Source: Polytrichum commune
Taxonomy: Eukaryota; Streptophyta; Polytrichopsida; Polytrichales; Polytrichaceae
NCBI GenBank assembly: GCA_950295325.1
Contig: OX485805.1
Span: 30,677,501 to 30,741,500, forward strand
Reading direction: 5' to 3'
DNA: 64,000 bases
The position numbers were made by a program, and so were the translations under genes. Shown piece by piece: positions 1-12,337 of the stretch. The stretch's first letter is position 1. Every line of letters starts with the position of its first letter. Under the pieces are notes generated by a model. That model made no database searches. It worked only from the letters and a program-made list of their open reading frames with translations, and was not told where the DNA came from.

Positions 1-273
1 AACAATATTTTACGACATCAAATTATTAAGATTTCAAATATTAAATGTTTGTAACCAATAAAAACGTTTGACAATTTTAACCAGTTGAAGGTCCACCCAA
101 AAAAAATGCAGATCATCAACAATCAGTTCATTCGAGGTGATGTAAAAGTTTACTAGCTCCAAGTGCAAGAATGTCTATGTTGAAAATGTCCGCATGCATT
201 TTTGGTTTCTTAGGCATTTATGGGTTATTGAACTAAATTATGTAAATCCTTACCTTGGGGAAAATATTTGCAG

Positions 274-637
274 GGAATCAGAGGTCGTGATTATTGATGC
301 CAAGACCATGGCACCTGAACCAGTGGCAGTTGTTAAGTTGCCACAAAGAGTTCCTTATGGATTCCATGCCCTTTTTATGTCAGAGGTTTGTAAACCACTC
401 AAAACCGCTCCCCAATGTTAATATGCACTAGATTTCATTCTAATTGATCTCATGTGAAGGATTGCCGCATGCTTAGTGATGTTGTATTTATAATCAGAAC
501 ATTAGCTTATCATTATGTACCCCTTGAAATATCTTAAATACATGCATTTGGATCATTTCAAGGCATAAGTAATAGTGAATATGCGTGTCTTGCTTTGAAT
601 TGTGCAGGAGCAATTGAGGACACAACATTACAAATAG
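274..637 (+). CDS. CCD1: Carotenoid cleavage dioxygenase 1, last two exons (CCD1-a, partial)
   Basis: These are the 3' end of a CCD1 gene whose other exons lie upstream of the window. The penultimate exon is 274-385 (after TTTGCAG, before GTTTGT). It encodes the conserved block with IDAKTMAPEPVAVV and VPYGFHALF, and the histidine of GFHALF is the fourth iron ligand of the family. The last exon is 608-637 (after TGTGCAG) and encodes EQLRTQHYK followed by TAG. CCD1 enzymes are cytosolic non-haem iron dioxygenases that cut carotenoids and apocarotenoids at the 9,10 and 9',10' bonds to give C13 products such as ionones. Both exons match exons 13 and 14 of CCD1-b at 31835-31946 and 32169-32198 and have no disruption. 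This copy keeps Val and Pro codons where CCD1-b has Met and Leu. Whether the full gene is intact cannot be seen here. Confidence 0.92.
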
Positions 638-837
638 AACATCTTAGTGTAGTGCAGAACCTGTATTTATACAACCAAAGTAGTAAGTGAAGATATAGTC
701 TTCCGGTAAATGTTGTATGGTATTAGTTGCTATAAGTAATAGATCATGAATGTGTTTTTAACCTGCAAAGCACATGGGGATTTGACCTGAAATCAAAGAT
801 GTAGTATAAAGATGTGTGGATGTGATCTAATTTGAAG
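638..837 (+). other. 3' flank of CCD1-a
   Basis: This is the sequence directly after the CCD1-a stop codon. It probably holds the 3' untranslated region, though no polyadenylation signal stands out. It has no counterpart after CCD1-b, where the sequence changes just past the stop codon and only rejoins at 36897 (copy A 838). The two CCD1 copies therefore have different 3' ends. Confidence 0.5.
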
Positions 838-1784
838 TCACCAACAAAGTAAAGTTGTAAATTATGAATTGAAGACTAAGTCCGGACAAGCAATGGCGTC
901 ATTGCTTTGCAGCATAAAATTTTAGAAGCATTTTCTTAAACATCAGCCATAGTCCAAGTTTATATTGATGTCACTTTGGTTTGATTGACCATCATTGATA
1001 CTCCTCGTTGATGGAAAGCCATGAACAAGTTTGACTATTGACCTATTGAGGTTGATTAATGTACATTTGAAACACGCAATTGAAAGTGAGATTGTGAGAT
1101 GTTGAGTAGAGGGAATTATCGCATATGAGTGTACCTCTCAGTGCGCCAAGATAAATACCCATGGAACTCGGACTTTATTATTTTTAGTTGATTTTGATAT
1201 CAAAATTAGTTTTTAAGACTTGTAATTGTCCAGTCCAAGTCATTTGAGATGAATCGGCCACAAAGCTATAAGGGGGTCAAATTTTCATGTGGATGGATGA
1301 GAGGATGCAGTAATACCCTCTCTCCAAGTTCGAGTCTTGAACTATGCTTGAGTTTTGAATTGGTTTTATTTGTAGTTTTCCCCTAATACTAGTGGGAGAA
1401 TGGTATGAGATTATTCACTATGGTAGGGCCCGATATCAATGTGTCAAGGTTTGCATTAGAGTTGGCCCTCAATTGTGGATGTAACTCACCTAAGGGCAAA
1501 TCCAAATTGCTCCATCAATCACAAGTGCAATCATGTGTGCAATAAATGCGGTCCTTTGTTGCTCATGACACATGTCTTAGCTCCCTCATCATCAATGCCA
1601 ACTTCTTCTTCAAACATAGACACTTGTTAAATATAGCGGTTAGAATGCATATAGAAGTTGGAAAACCTGAAAAATGAACTGAGTAACACCTGCATACCTT
1701 ATGAGAGATATCCGTCACAGTGCATTCATTGTTGTTCAAGTTTGCAGAATGATAAATTCGTTAGTGAGGAAGGAACTCAATAGA

Positions 1785-2011
1785 GTTATCCATTAATTCA
1801 ACCAGAGTTTTGGTAGGGAGTTGGCGAAGTTGGTTGGTTCGCCCAAGAGATGCCAAAATGAATTTGATCCTCAATGAACCAATATGGAATGTCCTTCGTT
1901 CAAACCTCCACATTGACTCCAAGCGTGCACCCAAAATTTACCGAACATGGAAAATTATACATGTGAAACAACCAACTCCCTACCAAAACTCCGGTTGAAT
2001 TAATGGATAAC
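1785..2011. repeat. Short inverted-repeat element (MITE-like), copy A
   Basis: The ends form a nearly perfect inverted repeat of about 39 bases. The left end starts GTTATCCATTAATTCAACC and the right end finishes GGTTGAATTAATGGATAAC. The inner part of each arm carries GTTTTGGTAGGGAGTTG or its complement. The element is 227 bp. A 62-codon open frame across it is a by-product of the arms. The same element is at 37872-38098 in copy B, so it was present before the duplication. No clear target duplication is visible. Confidence 0.75.
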
Positions 2012-5000
2012 TTTAATAACCATCAAATGAGCAAATTAAATGGCATAACTCATAATAACCATGAATTCTTTGGAAGTCGTGTGACATGGCTGAAACTTCA
2101 TCCATAATAGTGCAAACCACAACAACAGGTGGTCTCATGAGCCAATGAAGAAATTAAACTTCATATTCTTAGTCTTTCATTTTAAGCTAAGGACTTGGAA
2201 CTAGATTAAACCGAAAACTCTCCAAACATGAAACAACAAACAGTGGAGACGTCCAGAGTCCAAATGTTGAAAGGAGCCCATCCTAAAGTCCAAAGCTATG
2301 CAAACTCCTGGTTTACCCATTAATATTTAAGTCAAAGTTATAGACCATCAAAAATCTCCTATGCACCTCAAAAACCATCAATGGATAGAAATCACGTGAG
2401 TATCGGAAAATACAATGATAAGACCAATTTATTAAGTAGCAGGGTTAACAGGGCCGGGGATTCGCAACACTCATGTATTCTTATTAGTAAGAGCTCATTC
2501 AAGTTTGCAGATGAGAGAAACAACTTTAGGTACTATCTTATGTCATCGTTCCTTATCTTAAAGGTTCTAAAAATACAAAAATTTAGTAGTTCTAAATAAT
2601 CCAAGTCTAATCTAATACCTAAGGCAATAATACAAAAAAATGTTGGACATAAAAATGTCTCATTTGTAAGGAAATGGTTGCATCATGAGTTGCCAACCCA
2701 TCTTTAATAGTTTGGTTATTTTTAAAAGACTAGCATGTTATTTTATTAAATCATTTAAAGCTTCATATCCTCTCGCCCAACCATCTTTGTCTGAACACGG
2801 ATAGTTTGGCCTATCCACCTCCTATCTCGACTCTTTTCCAACCTTTGGTTCTTAGCCAAAAATTCAGAAAAGTAAGTAGTTTTTCTCTCTCACTTTCATT
2901 CTTCTATTCCCACCTTTTCTCAGATGTATTCACCTTCTTAATTAGTACATTCCAAAGTATTTTTTATTTTAGAAATTTAAATTTTGACTTATTTGAATTT
3001 TTGGAGTTTTCCAATATATATACTTTTGATCCAAATTTTATGCTAAAAAATCAATCAATTCATTTTCAAGTATTTCATATTTTGAATATTTTGATTTCTA
3101 GTATATTACTTTAAATTTTTTGTAAAATTATTGTATAAACTTCTTATCTAAATTTTATGCTAAAAAATTAATCAGTTCATTTCTAAATCGTTTTAATTTG
3201 GTAAATTTATATTTCGAGGATTTTGTTTTTGAATTTTTACAAATTCCTAGCAGATCTTTGTGATTTGAATTTTGTACTAAAAAACTAATCATGTTAATTA
3301 TTTGTTATAATTCATAAAATTTACAATACCTTATCTTAAATATTATTTTAAAATGTTATTTCCATCCATTTGGACTTCGTTTCATTATCATCTTTAATTC
3401 ATGCAACGGGAGAAAATAATGCAATGGACTAAAAAAGACAAGAACATTACAACTGTATGAACGAAGACGAAGCCTCTAAAGGTCTATTACATTTACGCAA
3501 AAGTGAGCTCCTACAATAGGATCGCTCAAATACATATACATTGGATTACCCGAGGAGAACATGTCTGCAAGAAATTTTACAATTTTTGAATATAATGTAA
3601 ACCAAATTATGTAAGTGAAATAAAAATTTAAGAAATGATCATTGTTTTATCAATATCAAAAATTATGGCAAAAATGTAGATCACGGATGGCGGTACCAAC
3701 AAAAACACATTCAACCACGGTGGAAAATAATTGAGAGAATAATTTTTACGCTTTGTCCAATTTAGTTGCACAACTAAAACGACATGACGTATAAGCGAAT
3801 TCAAAGTAGGCCATCGCCGCCACGCGAGAGTGAAATATCAAAATTATGTGCTCGACGAATGGTCTCTCATATCTTTGTTTTTCGTATAATTGATAAAACA
3901 AATGGATTTTGTAACGTGGGGTGATATAATTTTTGATCTTGCTACATGGACGGCCTTTAAACAAATAAAATCAATTTAGAATTAGATAGCAATATCAAAA
4001 TTGTCATATATGTTTGCACATAAATTTGTATTATTTCAAAAATATTATTAAACAAATAAATCCGCAATCATATGCGATCTTACTTTTTATAACTTCACGA
4101 AATAAAATATCATATAGCATGTCCATAAAAAGATGGAGTTTCTTTTAAATAATATTTTTTTAAACATTATATGAACTGAAAAGTTCATCTTCATGCAAAT
4201 TCTTCCAGCACTCGTGCTTTTAAGGCTAAGCGTGGTGCAGTATCGGTTCGAGCAACAAAAATCCAAGCAAGCAATTGTATCATATTGTGTTATATGCAAT
4301 TATTGTTTTTCAATTAATCTTTTAATTTTTTGATTATTTTTTGCATTATTTTCCACTTTTGTATGAATGATGGCTTTATTTACTTCAATCACGTCATAAT
4401 ATAAATGGAAATATTAATAGAAATAATAAATAATAAATAATAATAAAACAAAAATATAAACTACCTAAATATTATCCAAATATATATTCAAGTTAGATAT
4501 CGTATGTTATGTGTCGAACACTTCATGTGGATCGCATTTTCTTCAAGAGCATTAGATCTTCATATAGAGAAAAAAAATCTTCCAAATTTTTTAAATAATA
4601 AAAAAGAAAAATAATTATCATCAAAAGAATTTATTTTTTGAAATCATACAAACAATCTATCGGAATGCAAGTTAATCCATAAAATCGCATTCCGCGAATG
4701 GATTTTGTTCATTGCAATTGGCGACTATTGAAGGTTTTTGCATATGATAATTAGATAACAATATACTTAATCATAACCTTGATAATATTTTGTCTTAAAC
4801 AAATCACATATATTATCCATATATTACGCAAAGTGTGATACCTTATCCAACAAGTTATTCATATTCAAAACAAACAAATATAACTTTAAAAAATTAGAAG
4901 AATAAAATAATATTTATTTATTTACAAATTATTTTTAAAATATCAATAATATATAACCTATCCCTAACAAATCATAACTGCCATCCAAATTTAGTATTAA

Positions 5001-7423
5001 TATAAATTTAAAAATCACATTCTAAATATACCTTATCAAATAACATCATATTCCCACATAAAAATGAAATATAGAGAGATGGCATACCTTAAAAGTGGTG
5101 CAAGGAAAAAATACCTTACACATTAAAATGAAATTTATGTAGTAGACACGTAGGATGAATAAAGAAGTGTTCGGCAAATGAGATGTAGAAACATAATGTT
5201 TATTATCCTAAATCCTAAATCCTAAATCCTAAATCTAGGCACCATGATTATAGATTATATCGTAACAATAATAAATATAAATAATAATTCATAATGAAAT
5301 TCTAAATCACAATCTTAAAATTTAAGCTAGGTTTAAATTTGAATTTAATATTGAACATTAATAAACCGTCAAACTCTAAAAACACATTTCAAGCTCAACT
5401 TTGGAAAAATATTACATAAAAATTAATAAGGTTCAATCTTGGAAAAACCTTAAAGCCTGAATTTTCATGATTTGAAATGGTAATACTTACATTCTAATTT
5501 TTGAAGTTGAATCTTAGTATATAACTATATAATAAAGTATCACATGTAATGGATATAATACTATATTATAAGATGGTATCATGTGATATTTTTTATTTAG
5601 ACTTAAATATATGACCACCATATTAATCATTCAAAAAATCTATGAAAAAATCTCTAAAATATTAAAGATAATCATGAACTTCAAATTTAACAGAGATTAA
5701 TGTAATCTAATAACATACTAATATTAATATTATTGAAATATAAAATTATTATAGCATCCTAATAAAAATTCATTTATATTTATATTTATATTTATTTATA
5801 TATAAAGAATTTATAACATACTTAATAATTTATAAGAATTTATGCATGATATAAGACACACGCATAATGGTATATCATAATTCAGGACAAGTATGGCTTA
5901 TACCTAAGGTAGATGTGCCTAATGTGGTTGCTTATATCAATCCAATAAACGGGGAGAACATGCTGCTAGTTAGAGATAAACCGGTTGAGGTTGGAAAGTC
6001 ACTTGTGGAAATTCAAGACTTATGGAATATACTTCCAATTATAAAGAATGACCAAAAGATCACAACATAACTGGTCGGACTTGGAAACAATAGGATTTTG
6101 CCGGAATATGTTCAAAAATCTCCTCGAACATTATTTTAATCAAACACTTATATATTGAGTGGTATGTGGTTAGGTGTGGATTTAAGAACGTACACCAAAA
6201 AGTTATGTGTTTAAAAAAGTTCAAAATACGTCTCAAACCACATCCACCACCATTCTAACCTCAAAAGTCAACATCATTGAAGTGACTTGTATGATTATTT
6301 AACAAGCATAGGAAATTTGACTTTGGTTACGAATACGATACTTCATATAAACTCCAAAAAGAATAAGGAAAGTGGCTATGCTCTCAACATGTGAATTTGG
6401 GAAATGGATTTGCTAACCATCTCAAGCTTATGACGTGTTTCATATCCTCGGAGAAGTATAGTACAAAAATTTGACCAGATAAGACCCATCTACCTTAGTG
6501 GAGAAGTTATCCCCACATAAACTTACCTATTACAATAATGACCGGGAAGAATTAACCACTATTCACAAATGAACAAATTAAATGAACAAATTCAGAAATA
6601 TCTGGTTAAAGTCCAAGACTTCAAGAAAAATATCGATCACTTTAGAGGAATTTATAGAATATATCTTGAATCAACAAAGAAAAACTCACATATCACAACA
6701 TGTAACCAGTTAGTTCGAGGAGGTCGTTTCCTCTTAGAATAAGTATACATGTACAATAGCGTGGTATGTTATAGCGGCTATTTATATACTAGAATGAATT
6801 ATAAGGCATGGTAATTTTTGAAATAATGGTAAATTGTTGTGATTATCGGCATCCTATGGGTAATTGTAAAAAAATTGAATGATTGATGTAATGGCACCCT
6901 ATATTACTTGTATGTATTTAGAAAAGGTCCCCACTTTCTCAAAGTCCATAAAGTGCATGATCAACTATAAGCCTCACAAGAAGCACATATACAAAACAAG
7001 GTAAACAAGCAAACTCTAGGGTTTTAGGTTTATGGTTTGAAATCACAATGAAGCCTAGTGCAAAGCAACATATTAGTGTATTTATAACAACAATGAATTG
7101 CAAGTACATGTCATAAACAAAGCAAGACAAAAATAAAAGTTTTGTGTTCATTAACGCATATTAGGGGGTTTCAAAATTACTGTATAGTTAGAGACCCCGA
7201 TGTCATGCTTCAAGGCTAGCCATACACGTCTAAAAGTCACAATCACAAGGTTCCCACAAGCCCTAATTCAAATCCCTTTACACACACACACCCCCAAAAT
7301 CAAAAAAAAAAAATCTTGATTTCAATCACACTAGAAGGAAAACTAATGTAATGACAATGGCTAAGTAATCAATCTACCTTCAAGCCAGGCTCCGGTTTCT
7401 CTCCCTCGCTTGCTCCTTAGCTT
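2012..7423. other. AT-rich intergenic sequence of copy A, no gene recognised
   Basis: This long AT-rich stretch is shared with copy B (38099-38441, 43034-46120 and 48150-51260). It has stop codons in all frames and no recognisable protein. ATTTAAGTCA at 2325-2334 is the single-copy target site that was split in copy B by the LINE at 38442-43033. Around 3490-3510 there is one copy of a segment that is doubled in copy B. The open frame at 5867-6070 lies in a sequence also found at 49728 (with an in-frame stop) and, more diverged, near 62680-62890. It is therefore probably part of an old unclassified repeat. Confidence 0.7.
5205..5236. repeat. Short telomere-like array of TCCTAAA
   Basis: About four tandem copies of the 7-base unit TCCTAAA, one base away from the plant telomere unit CCCTAAA. 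The copy B equivalent near 49067-49101 has five units, so the array changed length after the duplication. Confidence 0.8.
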
Positions 7424-7868
7424 TATCGTGTAAATAGCGATCGTGTGTCATTGCAACTCTAAACAAACAACACTAACTACATAACAAACAACACTAAAAC
7501 ATAGCAAAGTCACACATAAACAAAACACCTCGACAGAGAAGGAAGATAGTCAAACATTCATAAGAGCTTTAAATCTCTCTTCAAATGCACACAATGAGTC
7601 AAGCTATCTCTCACTCCACCACGGGAGAATCCAAGAGTGTAAGTAGGGAAAGAAGAACTCAAGATTTATTGCAAAAACATACAATCTTCACTTCACACAA
7701 GCTCTCTCCATACATTCATTCACAAGAGTTGACTTGGGAAGAATGTCAAGCCAAGGAGGAGGCTCCTCACTTAGGAGCCTTCCTCTCCACATCTAGATTC
7801 TTTCATCCAAATCTAGATGGATGAAACCCAACGGATAAGGTGCGGCCGTCGACGCCGCATATCGTGAC
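7424..7868. mobile_element. 445-bp insertion specific to copy A, unclassified
   Basis: Copy B reads straight through here (CTCCTTAGCTTGCTCC near 51265-51280). Copy A has extra sequence starting TATCGTGTAAATAGCG and ending ATATCGTGAC, flanked by AGCTT on both sides (7419-7423 and 7869-7873). This suggests an insertion with a 5-base target duplication. The ends are not inverted repeats of each other and no coding motif is seen. A 79-codon open frame at 7585-7824 is not recognised. Confidence 0.6.
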
Positions 7869-7890
7869 AGCTTGTTCAAAATCTTTGCAC

Positions 7891-8235
7891 CTCGGGGGGG
7901 GGGGGGGTAGTCATTGGTTGGAGTAGCAATATACGTGCGAACAAATGATAGGGTATTTTAAAAACATGGGAGCAAAAAATTATAATTGGGCTTAAGAGTA
8001 ATATAGGATATCAAAAATGGCACTGAACATCTTTAAAGTACTATAGGGTATGGAATAATAGGTAATTTGGAATTATAAGTAATACAAGCCATTTTTCTAT
8101 TAACCCAAAGTAGAAATTTACATAATAATAGCATGTGAAAATTTTTTTTTTGAAAGTAATACCCCCTTATAAAATAGTGGTTGTTCGCACCTATATCCTT
8201 AACTTTTTAACACACTGCCCCCCCCCCCCCCCGAG
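7891..8235 (+). mobile_element. Poly-G-tipped hAT-type MITE, copy 1
   Basis: A 345-bp non-autonomous element begins CTCGGGGG with a long G run and ends with a long C run and CCCGAG. It is flanked by the 8-base direct repeat CTTTGCAC (7883-7890 and 8236-8243). The unoccupied site exists in copy B (CTTTGCACATGAAG near 51290). Subterminal sequences resemble each other in inverted orientation around GTGCGAACAA. Eight-base duplications are typical of the hAT superfamily. Four more copies lie in this window at 16174, 17670, 35678 and 39189. Confidence 0.92.
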
Positions 8236-9054
8236 CTTTGCACATGAAGAAAGTGGATCCCTCAAATGAGCCCAACTAGAATCCCTTCCCACATATAACA
8301 ATATTCATACAATCTCAATTTCAATCCACGCTAGAAGAGAGCTTACATTGAGAGTTTTTGACACTTTGACACTTTGACACTTTGGGTGCCCAAAACCTTG
8401 GATCTTTTGGTGGCACTAATTTCATAGCGTACCAAAATTTAGAATCATCTTGAATTATTTCCCACACACACTATTAGCCCACTCTCACTAAATGGGATAA
8501 TTAGTGTAGTCCTTATTTTCAAACATTTAGGTTAATTAGCGGTCTTAGCCTAGGATTATTTGAGGTGTTGCAAAGCGAGATTTCCCCCTTAACAATCTCT
8601 TGAATTGAAGTTGTTAAATGGAGACAGTGCTTTTGAGTCTCTTAATTGAATGCTATCACCGATCATAACTGTCATGATTATTTGAGGTCTTGTGTAACGA
8701 GGTTTCCCCCCTCAATAGTCTCTTGAATTGAAGTTGTTAAATGAAGACAATGCTTTTGAGTCTCTTAATTGATTGCTATCATTGTTCAAAAGGCCCTGAA
8801 TTTTGTCACCTCATCTGTTCCAATTTCTAGGATTATTGTAGATATTTATTCTCTCTAGTGGTACCATGTATTTTTGTGCTAAATACTACTTTTAGTTTTT
8901 TCCCCAACTATTGGAGTCTTTTGTAAAATTGTCATAATTTAGGTTAAGTAGCCATCTCAACTCATGATTATTTGAGATCTTGCGTACCGAATTCCCCCCC
9001 CCCTCCCATTTTTTTTAAACAATCACTTCAATTGAAGTTGTTGAAATGGACGCA
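8236..9054. other. Copy A flank with the empty Harbinger site
   Basis: This non-coding sequence is shared with copy B. Three tandem copies of a 10-base unit (GACACTTT plus two bases) near 8360-8390 become four in copy B. The TTA at 8545-8547, in GGTCTTAGCCTAGG, is the pre-insertion site of the 7.5-kb Harbinger element that occupies the same place in copy B (51604-59107). No gene is seen. Confidence 0.85.
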
Positions 9055-9062
9055 TGAGTGCT

Positions 9063-10056
9063 CTCAGGGAGTTCACTGTGATTATATTAGAAAACAACGT
9101 GCGGGAAAATATAGGGTAATTTATATTCACAAAAGAAAAAACTTAGAATTTTCTTAGAAGTAATATACGTGAGTATGTATGATAAAATTTGTATTATAAA
9201 TAATATAGGCTTGATACAAATAACGCATATTTTTAAAATATTTGTAAAAATATACCGTAGGATTTAAGGATCCTAGATTTTTTTTTAAATAGGGTGTCCT
9301 TTGTGTTCAAAGGCGGGAAGATTTTGGATGAAAAACTACGTCGATTCAGTTGAAAAAATGGGATGACAGATTGATGAGGGTGGATGACGGAATCCTGGGT
9401 TTAGGATTAAAAGCATGCATTATTTGTTGATTATATACTAGTGTTCTTAAATGCTAGGAATTGTGTTTGCAAGATGAACATGACATCTTTCATTTGCTAT
9501 GAACAGTTTTGCTAGTATTTTTAAATGCTAGAAACAATTTCTCAAGATAAATTAGAGGAGTTTTGGTTGGTCTTGTGTCTGTCTGCTTTAAGCAGGATGT
9601 TGTAGTATTAACTCTATACCCTTCTACATTATTGCATGGACCCTATTTTTGCTTGCTTTGTTGTTGGTGTTTTAATTGTTTTTTTTACACTCAGTACCGT
9701 TGTGTTTAATTGTGCGTGTAACTTAATTGAGGAACATGGGCTGATTTTGTTGTTTGAAACTGTTTATGAACACTCTTAATGTAAAACCTTGATGTGCTTT
9801 GGATTTTGATGACTTAGTACTTTGAATGCTCTTAAACCCTTTGGAGCAAAGTCAAATAATTATAATGAACATACCTAGCTTAAAATTAGAGCTTCATCAA
9901 ATTTAAAAGTAATTATAGGGTCATTTTAATAAAAAAATAGCAAATTATATAATAATACGGTACAAAAAATTAAGGATGGATAGTTAAATACCCCTTGAAT
10001 AAATACCCTTGTCACGCACGTGTATACATATATACATGTCTAGTGAATTCCCCAAG
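9063..10056. mobile_element. 994-bp non-autonomous hAT-type element
   Basis: It is flanked by the 8-base direct repeat TGAGTGCT (9055-9062 and 10057-10064). Its ends are inverted repeats: CTCAGGGAGTTCACT at the left, and CTTGGGGAATTCACT as the complement of the right end. Copy B has the uninterrupted site near 59618-59630. The interior is AT-rich and non-coding, so it would depend on a transposase encoded elsewhere. Confidence 0.85.
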
Positions 10057-10324
10057 TGAGTGCTATTGGATCTCTGATTTGAATGTCATCAGCTTGAATA
10101 TTAAAGAAACTTGGTACATTGGTACACTGAACTTTGTTGTTCATTAGGTGTGAGAATAATTTCAAGTAAAGGTTGGGCATGTCAATTTTATGTAGATCAT
10201 TACATTTTTTTAATATCTATTAAATTACTAGAATTGAATTATTTCGCGAACATAGCATATGGCTTTTGGAAGTAACAACAACCATGGAATCGCTCGTCTA
10301 CTCAATTTAAATGAGATGTATAAT

Positions 10325-11084
10325 GGGGCCATTCACGGTTAGGGTACTACTTTTGGCCGTCTAACGGAAAACGGACTTTTTTGGATAACTTCACATGCTT
10401 GGTATGCTTAGATTTGTATTGTGAAGCATATTTTGGATCATACCTACATTTCATACTCCATATCGAGTACACTGACAAAGTTAATTTAGAAGGAATAGGG
10501 TCATCTAAGATATCCTTTTGATTCCTTAAAGGACATTCAGGAGTGTTGTCTTAATTGTTCACCTTAGGATCAAGGAATGAAAAGGACAACAAGAATCAAT
10601 CGAAATGATCCCAAATTTTTTCCTCACACTCATCGTTCAAGTGTGTACCAATAGAACCAAATATGTGTTGAATAGCAATTGCCCAACTTTACATGTGGTA
10701 CCAAGCATGTCCAAACATACATATACTCACGGCCACACGTAAAAGGAACGTCTAGTATTAGAATTGGACAAAAAAATTTATATGAATGGACACATGACAC
10801 TTTTACCAAGGTACCAAGATACATAACATGAAATAATTGACCACCAATGCACACCTAAATAGCAAAAAAATGCCACTGATGTGGCCTAGGGTTTAGGGTT
10901 TAGGGTTTAGGGTGATTATAAAATAATAATAATAATCTTTCTTGATAAAGCTTATGAACTATCTACTTATTTATGTAAAATTTATTGATCAAATAATAGT
11001 AAATCATGATAAAAACCAAGATCAATGCGACAAAGTCCTTAAGTCCTTTGTCCCAAAAGTAGTACCATGATCGTGAATGGCCCC
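10325..11084. mobile_element. 760-bp element with 32-base terminal inverted repeats
   Basis: The left end starts GGGGCCATTCACGG and the right end is its inverted match ending CGTGAATGGCCCC. The match continues for about 32 bases and includes GTACTACTTTTGG. TAAT (possibly TAATG) is present on both sides, and copy B has the undivided site TATAATGCAAG near 59880. The GGGGCC end and short duplication recall PIF/Harbinger elements, but the duplication looks like 4-5 bases rather than 3, so the superfamily is uncertain. The interior contains a telomere-like array and an unassigned frame on the minus strand. Confidence 0.8.
10887..10912 (+). repeat. Interstitial telomere-like repeat (TTTAGGG)
   Basis: Just over three and a half tandem copies of the Arabidopsis-type plant telomere unit TTTAGGG lie inside the 760-bp inverted-repeat element. 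Confidence 0.9.
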
Positions 11085-12337
11085 TAATGCAAGACTTTCG
11101 TCTCAACTTTCAATTCAATCATCTCAACAAACTCCACGGTTTGAACAATTGTCAGCCATAAACCTCCACCCTTATGCGTCGTAGTCCGGGTGAGAATCCA
11201 AGGCTCACATGTGATCGCTTGACTCTATTTAGCCCAATGCCCCAATGATGTAAATATCAACCAAGCCACTTTTATTCAAATAACACAAGGCCAAGAGTAT
11301 TTAGAAATACTCTCTTCCTTTGTAGTTGTTGTAACACATAGTCACTCAATACACATTGATACCCACTCTCAAGCTCACAACCTACAACAATTGGCCCCAT
11401 AAACCACTCTAAGCCACATCATGAGGGTGCCTAAGCAATACTCAATTTCACCTTTGGGATGCCCCTGCCTAAATATTCAATCTTACCTAATCTCCTACTT
11501 ACCACACAACCTATTGCCGGCTTCACTACCCATCCCTTATTACATCTAGCTCTACCCTCTAAGCAATCCACTAATTAAAAGTCCGTCTTAAGGTCCAATA
11601 TGAGAGTTTCCTACACAACCCCCTGCCTCAGCCCTTACACAATGATCACCGAGGGCTCGGCCTCTCCTGGTTGCCCCTAATTCATTCTTCCAGCAGACTC
11701 ATGAACTCTACCTCACTGCCACGACGCCCAACCAAGTAGTCACCCTTTCAGAGCCTCTCACCACCACCTCGGGCTCGGCATCACCTCCGTGCCGTCACCC
11801 TGATGCCCACAACGAGCCGGCGCCAACAGCATTCCCAGCTGCCATTGCTCCCTTCTCTCTCTACCACCGTTTCTTCCCAACTATCTACCTGCCTCCCTCT
11901 CATTCAAACAACCATCTCACTTGCTTGCAAATTCCAGGGCGGGGACATTCCATGATTTCTAAAATTCCAGCGTAATTTTCTGAGTCCCACCTGATTTTTG
12001 AATGCGGCATTTTGCTTGTGGCCTGTGTGTGAAATGCCTTGCGAATGGCCGAAGATTGTAGCCAGCGTTTGAACTCCACGCCCAGCTACATCAGAGCCTT
12101 ATTTATGAATTCCACCGTTGTCGTCTCCGTTTGCTCGGTCGCGCTGGTTCACCCGGTCCCTTGCATCTCTCTGCCGTGATTAGCTCTGAAGACGGCTACT
12201 CCAACCTCCCAGTTGTTGAATCCTCACCCCATTCCTCCTAGCTTTCCCTCCGCGGCACCAGAGTTAGAGCTCAATTCAACTCCACCAAAAGAAGACCCAC
12301 CAGCATTTTGCTGGCTGGGGCCGAGTGCGGAGAAAAC

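Noticed and set aside
1810..1998. 62-codon frame conserved in both copies (also 37897-38085)
   Set aside because: It lies wholly inside an inverted-repeat MITE, and its conservation only reflects the recent duplication.
5867..6070. 67-codon frame as a possible small gene
   Set aside because: The duplicate in copy B has an in-frame stop, the sequence belongs to a diverged repeat and no family is recognised.
10887..10912. True telomere or chromosome end
   Set aside because: There are fewer than four repeat units inside a transposable element, with ordinary sequence on both sides.
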